Source of the DNA: Rhodococcus jostii NBRC 16295 | GTDB lineage: Bacteria; Actinomycetota; Actinomycetes; Mycobacteriales; Mycobacteriaceae | NCBI RefSeq assembly: GCF_001894825.1 | Contig: NZ_BCWY01000029.1 | Coordinates: 49,142-113,141, forward strand | Direction: 5' to 3' | Length of the DNA stretch: 64,000 bases | Shown here: positions 41,188 through 50,327 of the stretch, one piece after another | How positions within the stretch are numbered: the first letter of the stretch is position 1 | Layout of the letters: each line of letters opens with the position of its first letter | Made by a program: the position numbers and the translations under genes | Notes under the pieces: generated by a model | Seen by the model: only the letters and a program-made list of their open reading frames with translations | What the model was told of the DNA's origin: nothing | Database searches by the model: none

Positions 41188-42276
41188 ATGCAGATCACGG
41201 CAGCGGTCTCACGAGGCCCCGAGTCTCCGTTCACGCTGGAGACGGTCCGACTCGACGAACCTCGCGAGGACGAGGTTGTGGTGCGCATCGTCGCCACCGG
41301 CTTGTGCCACACCGATCTGTTCACCAAGGCGGCACTTCCCGGAGCCGTCGGCCCCGTCGTTCTCGGGCACGAGGGCGCCGGGGTCGTGGTGGACGTCGGA
41401 TCCCGCGTGACCGGGGTGGCCCCCGGCGATCACGTGATCCTCAGCTACCGGCACTGCGGTGACTGCCGCCAGTGCCGCACCGCGGGTCCGGCGTACTGCG
41501 AGAACGCGCACCGGCTGAACAGTTCGGGCCGACGGACGGACGGGTCGGCCACCGTCACCCAGCACGGCGAACCCGTACGCGCCGCCTTCTTCGGCCAGTC
41601 CAGCTTCGCCGAGCACGTCCTCGCGACCGCCGACAACGTGGTCGTCGTCGACGAGTCCGTCGACCTGGCCGCCGCGGCTCCGCTCGGCTGCGGGTTCCAG
41701 ACCGGTGCCGGTGCCGTGTTGAACGTGCTTCGACCGGACGGTGATTCGAGCGTGGTGGTGTTCGGCGCCGGGAGCGTCGGGTTCGCCGCGCTGCTCGCGG
41801 CGCGGTCGGTCGGCGTCGCAACGCTTCTCGCGGTCGATCCGGTGCCCGCACGGCGTGCACTCGCGGAGGAGTTCGGCGCGACGGCGATCGATCCGGGGAC
41901 CCAGGACGTGGTCGCCGAGATCCGTGCCGCGACCGGTGGCGGTGCCACCCACACCCTCGACACGACGGGGAACTCGGTCGTTATCGGTCAGGCGCTGGCG
42001 TCCCTGCGGGCGCGGGGCAGCGCGGTCGTCGTCGGACTCGGCGCGCCCGAAGTGACCGTGAACGTTCAGGACCTGATGCTGAACGGCAAGACGCTCCGCG
42101 GCTGCGTCGAGGGCGATTCGACCGTGCAGCAGTTCATTCCGCAGTTGCTGGCGCTCCACGCGGAAGGAAAGTTCCCGTTCGACCGCCTCGTCACCCGGTA
42201 TCGATTCGACGACATCAACCGTGCCGTCGCCGATCAGGCCGCGGGCACGGTGATCAAGCCCGTACTGGTGTGGTGA
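41188..42276 (+). CDS. Zinc alcohol dehydrogenase, aryl-alcohol type
   Basis: A 362-residue medium-chain dehydrogenase. The catalytic zinc ligands are in TGLCHTD and GHEGAG, and the structural zinc cysteines in HCGDCRQCRTAGPAYC. The cofactor motif GAGSVG is followed by an acidic residue (AVDP), indicating NAD. It resembles benzyl/aryl-alcohol dehydrogenases. ATG 41188 is chosen. It is 64 nt downstream of the DUF4334 gene and probably in the same TetR-controlled unit. Confidence 0.9.
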   Translation: MQITAAVSRGPESPFTLETVRLDEPREDEVVVRIVATGLCHTDLFTKAALPGAVGPVVLGHEGAGVVVDVGSRVTGVAPGDHVILSYRHCGDCRQCRTAGPAYCENAHRLNSSGRRTDGSATVTQHGEPVRAAFFGQSSFAEHVLATADNVVVVDESVDLAAAAPLGCGFQTGAGAVLNVLRPDGDSSVVVFGAGSVGFAALLAARSVGVATLLAVDPVPARRALAEEFGATAIDPGTQDVVAEIRAATGGGATHTLDTTGNSVVIGQALASLRARGSAVVVGLGAPEVTVNVQDLMLNGKTLRGCVEGDSTVQQFIPQLLALHAEGKFPFDRLVTRYRFDDINRAVADQAAGTVIKPVLVW

Positions 42277-42280
42277 GGTC

Positions 42281-42886
42281 CTACGGAGTGGCAGGTGACG
42301 GTCCGGCGGGCGGCCCGTCGCCGCCCGCCTGCACGTCTTTCGTTTTCGCGTCTCTCCGCATCTCGGCGAGATCCTCACCGCGCTTGCGGTAGGTGAAGCT
42401 GACTCCGGCGACGCCGAGGAACAGCACCACCCCGATGATCGCGCCGGCGAGCGACCCACCGCGGAACCCGGGGGCGTCCACGTCCATGATCCGCTCCCCC
42501 GCATGCGCCGCGCTGTTGCCGCCGAGCACCACGCTGAGGGTCAGCAGGTTGGGAATCACCACCAGCACCCCGACGATCAGCAACACGATCTGCATCGGCT
42601 TGAAGCGGCGCCGGCGGAACAGCCGCCACGCCCAGCGGAACAGCAGCAGGGGCAGCAGGGTGCACACGGTGCCGAACAGCAGGCCCCACAGGATGCCGCC
42701 CGCGAAGCTGCCGTCGGCCAGTCCGCCGACGTTCTGAGCCCACGCCCGCGGAAGGTAGGCGGCGAGGATGAAGTAGGCGATGACCAGGACCACCAGAAGG
42801 ACAGCCACGCCGATGGCCTTCTTGGCCCACGCCGGCAGCCCCGATTTCGCGGGTGTCGTGGTGGATGCGCTGTTCTCGGTCGTCAT
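42281..42886 (-). CDS. Membrane protein, hypothetical
   Basis: A 201-residue protein with four or five predicted membrane segments (VAVLLVVLVIAYFILAAYL, ILWGLLFGTVCTLLPLLLF, MQIVLLIVGVLVVIPNLLTL, AIIGVVLFLGVAGVSF). The tail is basic and then Pro/Gly-rich. I recognise it only as the permease-like small membrane protein common in Rhodococcus. Its ATG overlaps the TGA of the MmcQ/YjbR gene upstream, so the two are coupled. Confidence 0.72.
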   Translation of the reverse strand: MTTENSASTTTPAKSGLPAWAKKAIGVAVLLVVLVIAYFILAAYLPRAWAQNVGGLADGSFAGGILWGLLFGTVCTLLPLLLFRWAWRLFRRRRFKPMQIVLLIVGVLVVIPNLLTLSVVLGGNSAAHAGERIMDVDAPGFRGGSLAGAIIGVVLFLGVAGVSFTYRKRGEDLAEMRRDAKTKDVQAGGDGPPAGPSPATP

Positions 42887-43260
42887 GACTGGTCTCCCTG
42901 CGTCGGCAACGGTTCTTCGTCCAGCACCTGCTCGGCCAGTCGCTTCGGGGCGACCAGCGTGTACGACGTCCTGATCCACTCACGCAACTGCTCCCACCGT
43001 GGCCCGTCCGCGTCCGTGACGTCCAGTGCAACCCAGCCGTGTCTACCGAGACCGTATCCCGCCGGCTCCGCGCCGGGTTCGGTGGCGACCACGGCTTCGG
43101 CCTCGCCGACGGTCAGCTTCACCGTCAGCCGGGTGGCCTCCACATCACTGAACACGAAGTTCTTCCCCCTCACCCGGAACGTCGGGTGCCCGTCCCATTG
43201 GGCGACGTCCACCCGCACGGCTTCGGGCAACTCGGCGACGATCTCTTCCAGGCGGCTCAT
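42883..43260 (-). CDS. MmcQ/YjbR-family DNA-binding-like protein
   Basis: A 125-residue MmcQ/YjbR (CyaY-like fold) protein: LPEAVRVDVAQWDGHPTFRVRGKNFVF, the YGLGRHGWVALDV segment and the C-terminal WIRTSYTLVAPKRL. The family has a double-wing fold and an uncertain biochemical role. ATG 43260 is chosen because it gives the usual length; an ATG at 43272 adds four residues. Confidence 0.82.
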   Translation of the reverse strand: MSRLEEIVAELPEAVRVDVAQWDGHPTFRVRGKNFVFSDVEATRLTVKLTVGEAEAVVATEPGAEPAGYGLGRHGWVALDVTDADGPRWEQLREWIRTSYTLVAPKRLAEQVLDEEPLPTQGDQS

Positions 43261-43368
43261 GTTGTTGCCCATGTGACGATTGTCGGCAGCACCCCGACGT
43301 ACCGCAACAGGCATAACGGACACCGGGGATTCACTGGGGTCGGAAGTCCGGGGGTGTCGACGCCGCCC

Positions 43369-44610
43369 TCAGTCGCCGTTCCGGCGGAACATGACGACGG
43401 ACAACACGAGCGCGACCACCAGCAGCGCCCCGACGAACCCCGCGGTCCCCACCCAGCCTGCCGCCGCGTAGGCCACGCCTGCCGCGGCCCCGGCGACGCT
43501 GGAACCGAGGTAGTAGGCGAGCAGATACAGCGCGGACGCCTCCGCCCGATGCTGGGTGGCGAGCCTGCCGACCCATCCGCCGGCCACCGAGTGGGCACCG
43601 AAGAAACCACCCGTGAACAGCGCCATACCGAGAAGCACCAGCGGGAGCGAGTCGGCCACGGTGAGCGCGAGCCCGACCGCGGTCGTGCCCACCGCACCGA
43701 GAAGCACCCGGCGACGGCCGATCCGGTCGGACAGCGCGCCCGCCGCGGCCGAGGTGTAGGTGCCGGCCAGATAAAGCAGGAAGACCAGTCCGACAACACT
43801 TTCGGGAAGACCGAACGGCGCGGCGCTCAGCCGGAAGCCGAGGAAGTTGTAGACCGAGACGAATCCGCCCATCAGGATGAACCCGAGCGCGAACAACGTT
43901 CGCAACGCCGGATCACGCAGATGGGCAACCACGTTCGCGAGCACAGTTCTCGGGTCGACACGCTGCGGAGTGAAGAACCGCGACGCGGGCAGCGTGCGGA
44001 TCATCACGACGGCGAACACCAGCGCCAGGACCGCCGACGCTTCCATCGCCCACCGCCACGAACCGACATCGACGACGGCCGACGGCACCAGTCGTCCGAC
44101 GAGACCACCGATCGTCGTTCCCGCCACGTAGCGGCCCATCGCCGCACCGAGATCCTTCGGGTGCACCTCCTCGGCGAGGTACGCCATCGCCACCGCGGGT
44201 ATCCCGGCGAGCGCGACGCCCTGGATCGCCCGGCCCGCGAGCAGCAACCCGATGTTCGGGCTCAGCGGCAGCAGCAGACCCACGATGCACGTCACCAGCG
44301 CGGACAGCACCATCACGCGGGTCCGCCCGTACCGCTCCGACATCACACTGGCCGGGACGATGGCGACCGCCAGCAGTCCGGTGGTGACCGACACGGACAG
44401 GGCGGACACGGCCGGGGACACGTGGAAGCCGTCCGCGTACGCGGGCAGCAGCGCCTGCGCCGAATACATGGAGATGAACGTCGTGAGGCCGGCCGCGAAG
44501 AGGGAGAGCGTGATGGTTCGGTAGCCGCGGGAGCCCCGTTCGTGCGGGCTCGGGGTGCCGGCCCGGACGGTCGCCGGGGCGGATGCGTCGCTGATCGAAC
44601 CAGTGCTCAT
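43369..44610 (-). CDS. MFS transporter, YnfM/AraJ-like
   Basis: A 413-residue major facilitator with 12 predicted membrane segments. The MFS motif A is at MSERYGRTRV after TM2, and its counterpart SDRIGRRRV is in the second half. It resembles the YnfM/AraJ-type drug and sugar efflux group. The start ATG 44610 has GGAGG 6 nt upstream. Convergent or divergent partners give no hint about its substrate. Confidence 0.87.
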   Translation of the reverse strand: MSTGSISDASAPATVRAGTPSPHERGSRGYRTITLSLFAAGLTTFISMYSAQALLPAYADGFHVSPAVSALSVSVTTGLLAVAIVPASVMSERYGRTRVMVLSALVTCIVGLLLPLSPNIGLLLAGRAIQGVALAGIPAVAMAYLAEEVHPKDLGAAMGRYVAGTTIGGLVGRLVPSAVVDVGSWRWAMEASAVLALVFAVVMIRTLPASRFFTPQRVDPRTVLANVVAHLRDPALRTLFALGFILMGGFVSVYNFLGFRLSAAPFGLPESVVGLVFLLYLAGTYTSAAAGALSDRIGRRRVLLGAVGTTAVGLALTVADSLPLVLLGMALFTGGFFGAHSVAGGWVGRLATQHRAEASALYLLAYYLGSSVAGAAAGVAYAAAGWVGTAGFVGALLVVALVLSVVMFRRNGD

Positions 44611-45038
44611 TCATTACCTCCGCTCATGAGCATGCTGCTCGGGGAAGCTGAGCGGAACCCGGGGTGGCGATGTTCACACCTGGGGTGAAACATTTTCCCA
44701 GCATATTGACAGCCTGATGAACGTGCTGCAGCGCAACCCCCGACACGGCTCGAGATATGCCGCGGAATCTGTGGAACTCGACAAAACTGTGATCGTCCAC
44801 AACTGTCCGCGCGTCGCTGTGATGATCTCTCCCTGGGATGATTACGCTGGTCACCGCACACGAAACCACATCAGTACACTGTCATGTAACGGTTTGCCGC
44901 GTCGCGGCGACTCATCCCGGAAGGTCCATTACGGATCGGTAACTTAGACGGTTCCCGGGCCGCCGACGGCGTTTACCAACCTACTTACGGTGCCGTAGGC
45001 TGAACAAAGTCAAATTGAGCTACCTGGAGGCATTACAC
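44611..45038. other. Long divergent promoter region, no gene seen
   Basis: These 428 bp separate the MFS gene from the desaturase gene. I see no convincing coding sequence or RNA gene. Just upstream of desA two overlapping dyads occur: CCTAC...GTAGG (44980-44999) and TACGG-TG-CCGTA (44986-44997). They overlap a possible -10 TAGGCT (44996-45001) and could be a fatty-acid regulator site. CTGGG...CCCAG lies further left, near 44680. Confidence 0.4.
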
Positions 45039-45995
45039 ATGGCGAGGGATCTGACCCAACTCGAACTGCTGCAGGAGTTGTCGCCGGTTGCAGAAGAGAA
45101 CGTCAACCGCCACCTCTCCATGGCCAAGGAATGGCATCCCCACGACTATGTTCCGTGGGACGAAGGACGCAACTTCGCCGCGATGGGCGGCATCGATTGG
45201 GACCCCGAGCAGTCGCAGCTCGACGAGGTCGCCAAGGCCGCGATGATCACCAACCTCCTCACCGAGGACAACCTGCCGTCGTACCACCGCGAGATCGCGG
45301 AGAACTTCTCGCAGGACGGCGCCTGGGGAACCTGGGTCGGCCGCTGGACCGCCGAGGAGAATCGTCACGGCATCGTGATGCGCGATTACCTCGTCGTGAC
45401 CCGCGCCGTCGACCCCGTCCAGCTCGAGCAATTCCGCATGGAGCACATGACGAACGGCTTCGCCTCGCCCGCTGACGTCGACGCCGGCTTCCTCCACTCC
45501 GTCGCGTACGTCACGTTCCAGGAGCTCGCCACCCGCGTCAGCCACCGCAACACCGGTAAGGCGTGCAAGGAACCGATCGCCGACAAGATGCTGCAGCGCA
45601 TCGCCGCCGACGAGAACCTGCACATGATCTTCTACCGCAACATGTGCGGTGCGGCCCTCGACCTCGCACCCGACCAGGCGCTCGAGGCCATCAACATGAT
45701 CGTCCAGAACTTCCAGATGCCCGGCGCCGGCATGCCGAACTTCCGGCGCAACGGCGTGCTCATGGCCAAGCACGGCATCTACGACCTCCGCCAGCACCTC
45801 GAAGAGGTCGTGATGCCCGTTCTGCGCAAGTGGAACGTCTTCGAGCGAAACGACTTCACCGCGCGCGGCGAAGAGATCCGCGAGAGCCTCGGCAAGTTCC
45901 TCGAGAACCTCGAGGGCCAGGCCACCAAGTTCGAGGAGCAGCGCGACCGCATGCTGGCCCGCGAGGCCAAGAAGCGCGAGCAGAAGGCGTCGTAG
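45039..45995 (+). CDS. desA: Acyl-ACP desaturase (stearoyl-ACP delta-9 type)
   Basis: A 318-residue soluble diiron desaturase. Two ExxH motifs bind the iron pair: EENRHG near residues 107-110 and DENLH near 193-196. It introduces a double bond into ACP-bound long-chain acyl groups for membrane and mycolic acid precursors, using ferredoxin and O2. Gene order (desA, dus, LCP protein, phoU) matches the M. tuberculosis desA1 region. ATG 45039 has GGAGG 9 nt upstream. A terminator follows. Confidence 0.93.
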   Translation: MARDLTQLELLQELSPVAEENVNRHLSMAKEWHPHDYVPWDEGRNFAAMGGIDWDPEQSQLDEVAKAAMITNLLTEDNLPSYHREIAENFSQDGAWGTWVGRWTAEENRHGIVMRDYLVVTRAVDPVQLEQFRMEHMTNGFASPADVDAGFLHSVAYVTFQELATRVSHRNTGKACKEPIADKMLQRIAADENLHMIFYRNMCGAALDLAPDQALEAINMIVQNFQMPGAGMPNFRRNGVLMAKHGIYDLRQHLEEVVMPVLRKWNVFERNDFTARGEEIRESLGKFLENLEGQATKFEEQRDRMLAREAKKREQKAS

Positions 45996-46009
45996 CGCAA
46001 ACAGTTATC

Positions 46010-46047
46010 CTGTGCCCGGTACCGGATTCGGTACCGGGCACAGTTTT
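46010..46047 (+). terminator. Intrinsic terminator after desA
   Basis: CTGTGCCCGGTACC pairs perfectly with GGTACCGGGCACAG over a 6-nt loop and is followed by TTTT, 15 nt after the desA stop. Confidence 0.9.
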
Positions 46048-46075
46048 GAATCCAGCACTTTCCCAGAGGTCGTCA

Positions 46076-47218
46076 ATGTCATCCCTTCGAATCGGATCGC
46101 TCGAGCTGCGCAGTCCGGTGGTTCTGGCCCCCATGGCCGGCATCACCAACGTCGCGTTCCGCACGCTGTGCCGTGAGCTCGAGACGGAGCGCGCGGGCAG
46201 CACGTCCGGCCTGTACGTCTGTGAGATGGTGACGGCGCGTGCCCTGGTGGAGAGGCAACCCGCGACCCTGCACATGACGACGTTCGGCCCGACCGAGACA
46301 CCGCGTTCGCTGCAGCTGTACACCGTCGATCCCGACACCACGTACGCGGCGGCCAAGATGATCGTGGACGAGAACATGGCCGATCACATCGACATGAACT
46401 TCGGCTGCCCGGTCCCCAAGGTCACCCGCAAGGGCGGCGGCGCCGCCCTGCCGTACAAGCGCACACTGTTCGGCCGGATCGTCGCGGCGGCGGTGAAGGC
46501 GACCGAGGGCACCGACGTCCCGGTGACCGTCAAGTTCCGCGTCGGCATCGACGCCGAGCACCACACGCATCTCGACGCGGGCCGGATCGCCGCCGGCGAG
46601 GGCGCCGCCGCGGTCGCGCTGCACGCGCGCACCGCCTCGCAGCGCTACTCCGGCACCGCCGACTGGAACGAGATCGCCCGCCTCAAGGAACATGTGACAG
46701 ACGTGCCGGTCCTCGGAAACGGCGACATCTTCGCTGCCGAGGACGCGGCCCGCATGATGGAGCAGACCGGGTGCGACGGCGTCGTCGTCGGCCGCGGATG
46801 CCTCGGCCGGCCGTGGCTGTTCGCCGAGCTGAGCGCGGCGCTGAACGGAAACCCGCAGCCCACTCCCCCCACCCTCGGCGAGGTGGCCACCATCATCCGC
46901 CGGCATGCCGAACTGCTCGCCGATCACCACGGGGAGGACAAGGGTCTGCGTGAACTGCGCAAGCACGTGTCCTGGTACCTGCGGGGCTTCCCCGCCGGGT
47001 CGGAGCTGCGCGTCGCGATGGCCCTCGTGAGCACCCTCACCGAACTCGACGACCTCCTCGTCCAACTCGATCCCACCATCCCGTTCCCCAAGGACGCCGA
47101 GGGACCGCGCGGACGGCAGGGATCACCCGGCACGGTCGCGCTCCCCGAGGGCTGGCTCGACGACCCCGACGACTGCCTCGTGCCCACCGGCGCCGACCTC
47201 ATGCATTCTGGTGGTTAG
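46076..47218 (+). CDS. dus: tRNA-dihydrouridine synthase
   Basis: A 380-residue FMN-dependent Dus enzyme: the start VVLAPMAGITNVAFR, the catalytic Cys 111 in NFGCPVPKV, FMN-phosphate residues in GNGDIF and the VGRGCLGRPWLF stretch. It reduces uridine to dihydrouridine in the tRNA D-loop. The ATG 46076 follows AGAGG. It matches Rv0823c in context. The C-terminal 30 residues after the helical tRNA-binding domain are an actinobacterial extension. Confidence 0.94.
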   Translation: MSSLRIGSLELRSPVVLAPMAGITNVAFRTLCRELETERAGSTSGLYVCEMVTARALVERQPATLHMTTFGPTETPRSLQLYTVDPDTTYAAAKMIVDENMADHIDMNFGCPVPKVTRKGGGAALPYKRTLFGRIVAAAVKATEGTDVPVTVKFRVGIDAEHHTHLDAGRIAAGEGAAAVALHARTASQRYSGTADWNEIARLKEHVTDVPVLGNGDIFAAEDAARMMEQTGCDGVVVGRGCLGRPWLFAELSAALNGNPQPTPPTLGEVATIIRRHAELLADHHGEDKGLRELRKHVSWYLRGFPAGSELRVAMALVSTLTELDDLLVQLDPTIPFPKDAEGPRGRQGSPGTVALPEGWLDDPDDCLVPTGADLMHSGG

Positions 47219-47337
47219 CGGCACGAACGCGCGTCACCTCGCTACATGTGCGGAGCCCAGGCGTTCGATAAGTACTATGGCTGGAATCCGTCGGGGCCGA
47301 CGGAGGTCCGAGTCGGCGGAGAGGTCAGGTTGCATCG

Positions 47338-49401
47338 GTGGGTGATGATCACAGTTCGGACTCACCGACTCCCGAATCCCGGGCCCCCTGGGAGCGTCCT
47401 CTCGCGGACCGGAGCTACCGAGAAGCCCAGTCGGGACGACGGCGGCGGCTCCCGCAGCGACAGCCACCTCCCGAGCGCCGGCCTCCCGAACCTCCCGCGC
47501 CTCCCGAGCGCCGCGCACAGGTAGAACGCACCGAACCGTCCCGCCACGACAGCGGCCGGATCGGTCGTCGCGCCGCGGGCGGTCCCACCGAAGCCCTCTC
47601 CGTGGCAGACCTGGTAAAGAAGGTCTCCGGAGACGACCCGAGCAAACCGGATGAACCGAACAAGCCGGTCGACCCGAACAGACCGGACGATCCGGACAAG
47701 ACGGAGACCATTCCCCCGATCGACGAGCGGCAGCCGCCGCCTCCCGGGGTTCCGCCACGCAAGACCACTGCCGCGCCTCCCCCGCCGGAGCCGCCGCCGA
47801 GCGCTCCCGAGCCCGAGTGGGTCGCGGATTCCGCCGAGACCACCGCCGCACCGCAGGTGGTCGGCAACCCGGGTGTCACCCGCCTGGCCCTGAGCAAGAC
47901 CCGGAAACGGAAACGCCTCCGCGCGGCAGGACGCGCCGTCGTCGCCCTCGTGGCGGTGGTCGCGCTCGCCGGAACCGGCATCGTGTGGGGTTACCTCCGC
48001 TCAACCGAGGGCAAGTTCGACCAGATCGCGGCCCTCGACACCGAATCGACCGACATCGTCGACGCCGTCGGGCAGACCGGTGACGAGACCTATCTGATCG
48101 TCGGCACCGACACCCGCGCCGGTGCGAGCGGCGAGGTGGGTGCCGGCACCATCGACGATGCCGAGGGATCTCGCGCCGACACGGTCATGCTCGTCAACAT
48201 CCCCGCCGACCGGAGCCGGGTGGTCGCGGTGTCGTTCCCCCGCGACCTCGACGTCGAGCGGCCGGTCTGTCAGGGCTGGGACAACGACAGTGGCACCTAC
48301 ACCGACGAGACCTTCCCCGCCGCAGACGGCGACAAACTGAACGCCACCTACGCGCTCGGCGGACCGAAATGCCTGGTGAAGGTGATCCAGAAGATGTCAG
48401 GCCTGAAGATCGGCCACTTCGTCGGCATGGACTTCGCCGGTTTCGAGTCGATGGTCAACGAGATCGGCGGCGTCCGGGTCTGCACCACGCAACCGCTCGA
48501 GGACGACGTGCTCGGCACCGTGCTGCCGCAGCCGGGCACCCAGATGCTCGACGGAAAGACGGCGCTGAACTTCGTCCGCGCCAGACACGTCGAGGCGGAG
48601 GGCAACGGCGACTACGGCCGCATCAACCGTCAGCAGAGATTCCTCTCCGCCCTGCTACGGGGTGCTCTGTCCAGTCAGGTGCTGCTCAATCCCGGCAAGC
48701 TGAACGGCTTCATCAACGCCTTCACCCGCGACACGTTCGTGGAGAACATCGACACGAAATCGCTGGTCACGCTCGGTCGCTCCCTGCAGAACGTCGACGC
48801 GGGCGCCGTCACGTTCCTGACGGTCCCCACCGCGGGCACCACCGAGTGGGGCAACGAGATTCCCCGCACCGACGACATCAAGGCCATCTTCCGCGCCATC
48901 ATCGACGACGAAGCGCTGCCCGGCGAGAAGCGGGCGGAACCGCTGCCGTCGTCCGCCCCCGAACCGCAGGCCGCGCCCACACCGCCGTCGGTCCAGGCCG
49001 TCGACCCGTCCAGCGTCACCGTCCAGGTATCGAACGCATCGGGTGAGTCGGGCCTGGCCGCGACCGTCGCCGACTCACTGGCCGCCGAGGGTTTCCAGAT
49101 CTACAACGTCGGCAACTACACGGGCACCAGCGGCGAGACCGTCATCCGGTTCTCACCCGGCCACGAGGCCGAGGCGGCCACCCTCGCCTCGTCGTTCCCG
49201 GGCGCAGTGCTCGAGTCGACCACCGGACTCGGGACCGTCGTCGAGGTAGCCCTCGGTTCGAGCTTCTCCGGCACCGTGCAGACGCCGAGTCCGATCGACA
49301 CTCCGCTCGACATGTCGGACGTGCGGGTCGGCCAGCCGGAAGACGTGGAAATCCCCGCCGACCTGGCCGTGGTCAACGCAGGCGACACGTCCTGCGACTG
49401 A
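47338..49401 (+). CDS. LytR-CpsA-Psr family wall-polymer ligase
   Basis: A 687-residue membrane-anchored LCP protein. A long Pro/Arg-rich cytosolic N-terminus (about 1-195, with repeated PPE/PP motifs) is followed by one membrane segment (AVVALVAVVALAGTGIVWGY). The LCP catalytic domain (about 240-430) carries the Arg/Asp residues in GTDTRAG, SFPRDLDV and FVRARH. A LytR_C domain lies near residues 560-640. LCP proteins attach arabinogalactan to peptidoglycan. The start GTG 47338 follows AGAGGTCAGG. It lies between dus and phoU, as does Rv0822c. Confidence 0.9.
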   Translation: MGDDHSSDSPTPESRAPWERPLADRSYREAQSGRRRRLPQRQPPPERRPPEPPAPPERRAQVERTEPSRHDSGRIGRRAAGGPTEALSVADLVKKVSGDDPSKPDEPNKPVDPNRPDDPDKTETIPPIDERQPPPPGVPPRKTTAAPPPPEPPPSAPEPEWVADSAETTAAPQVVGNPGVTRLALSKTRKRKRLRAAGRAVVALVAVVALAGTGIVWGYLRSTEGKFDQIAALDTESTDIVDAVGQTGDETYLIVGTDTRAGASGEVGAGTIDDAEGSRADTVMLVNIPADRSRVVAVSFPRDLDVERPVCQGWDNDSGTYTDETFPAADGDKLNATYALGGPKCLVKVIQKMSGLKIGHFVGMDFAGFESMVNEIGGVRVCTTQPLEDDVLGTVLPQPGTQMLDGKTALNFVRARHVEAEGNGDYGRINRQQRFLSALLRGALSSQVLLNPGKLNGFINAFTRDTFVENIDTKSLVTLGRSLQNVDAGAVTFLTVPTAGTTEWGNEIPRTDDIKAIFRAIIDDEALPGEKRAEPLPSSAPEPQAAPTPPSVQAVDPSSVTVQVSNASGESGLAATVADSLAAEGFQIYNVGNYTGTSGETVIRFSPGHEAEAATLASSFPGAVLESTTGLGTVVEVALGSSFSGTVQTPSPIDTPLDMSDVRVGQPEDVEIPADLAVVNAGDTSCD

Positions 49402-49420
49402 GCGTCCGATCAGCAGTGTC

Positions 49421-49437
49421 GTTCACCCCGCGTTCAC
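49421..49437 (+). promoter_or_regulatory. PHO box upstream of phoU
   Basis: Two GTTCAC direct repeats (49421-49426 and 49432-49437) are spaced exactly 11 bp apart, the PHO box layout used by actinobacterial PhoP/RegX3 regulators. The site ends 46 bp before the phoU start. Confidence 0.75.
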
Positions 49438-49483
49438 CGTGTGATCGTGACTTGGTTTCCCGTGCACCGTAGGCTGTGACCTC

Positions 49484-50182
49484 ATGCGCGTGGCTTACAA
49501 CGAACAGATGACCGAGCTTGCCGACCTGCTCGGCGAGATGGCGGGGCTTGCGGGGGTCGCCATGGAGCGCGCCACCCAGTCGCTGCTCCAGGCCGACCTC
49601 TCCCTTGCCGAGCAGGTGATCGGCGAGCACGACAAGATCACCGAGCTCAGCACCATCTGCGAGGAGCGGGCCTTCGCCCTCCTCGCCCTACAGGCACCGG
49701 TCGCCGGCGACCTCCGCTCCGTCGTCAGCGGAATCCAGATCGTCGCCGACATCGACCGCATGGGGGCGCTGGCTCTCCACGTCGCCAAGATCGCGCGCCG
49801 CCGACATCCCAACCACGTGCTCCCCGAAGAGGTCAACGGGTACTTCGCCGAGATGGGACGCATCGCGGTCTCCATCGGCGCCGCTGCCCGCGAGGTTCTC
49901 GAGACCCGCGACCCCGAGCGGGCCGCCCGCCTCCGCGAGGAGGACGAGGCGATGGACGACCTCCACCGGCACCTGTTCACCGTCCTGATGGACCGCGAGT
50001 GGAAGCACGGTGTGGCCGCCGCGGTCGACGTCACCCTGCTCGGCCGGTTCTACGAGCGTTTCGCCGACCACGCCGTCGAGGTGGGCCGTCGTGTGATCTT
50101 CCTCGTCACCGGCAAGCTGCCCGACGACACCGACCACGCCGTGGCCGACGCTGACAGCCTCACCTCGTACCCGGAGCAGTAG
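49484..50182 (+). CDS. phoU: PhoU phosphate-signalling protein
   Basis: A 232-residue two-repeat PhoU/PhoY protein. The metal-binding helix motifs are visible in each half: [20 protein letters not shown] and [20 protein letters not shown]. It inhibits the phosphate-responsive SenX3-RegX3-type system when phosphate is plentiful, through the Pst transporter. It converges on pstB, with two hairpin terminators between them, and has its own PHO box. Confidence 0.93.
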   Translation: MRVAYNEQMTELADLLGEMAGLAGVAMERATQSLLQADLSLAEQVIGEHDKITELSTICEERAFALLALQAPVAGDLRSVVSGIQIVADIDRMGALALHVAKIARRRHPNHVLPEEVNGYFAEMGRIAVSIGAAAREVLETRDPERAARLREEDEAMDDLHRHLFTVLMDREWKHGVAAAVDVTLLGRFYERFADHAVEVGRRVIFLVTGKLPDDTDHAVADADSLTSYPEQ

Positions 50183-50204
50183 ACTCCCACAACCCTTTTC
50201 GCGC

Positions 50205-50247
50205 GAACGGGACGCTCGTACGGACTGACCGTACGGGCGTCCCGTTC
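50205..50247 (+). terminator. Terminator after phoU
   Basis: A stem of GAACGGGACGCTCGTACGG with its near-perfect complement over a 5-nt loop lies 22 nt after the phoU stop. Confidence 0.8.
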
Positions 50248-50273
50248 GTTCAGCCGAGGTTCACAGTCCGCAG

Positions 50274-50319
50274 ACACGACAACGCCCCGACCGAAGATCC
50301 GGCCGGGGCGTTGTCGTGT
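50274..50319 (-). terminator. Terminator of the pst operon
   Basis: ACACGACAACGCCCCG pairs with CGGGGCGTTGTCGTGT, with the inner base pairs interrupted once, 8 nt after the pstB stop on the minus strand. It shares the GACAACGCCCCGGCC-type core with the terminator at 16186, so this is a recurrent terminator form in the genome. Confidence 0.8.
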
Positions 50320-50327
50320 GCGTTGCT

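Noticed and set aside
44717..44947. 76-codon frame in the desA upstream region
   Set aside because: No ribosome site, no recognisable features, and codon usage unlike the neighbours.
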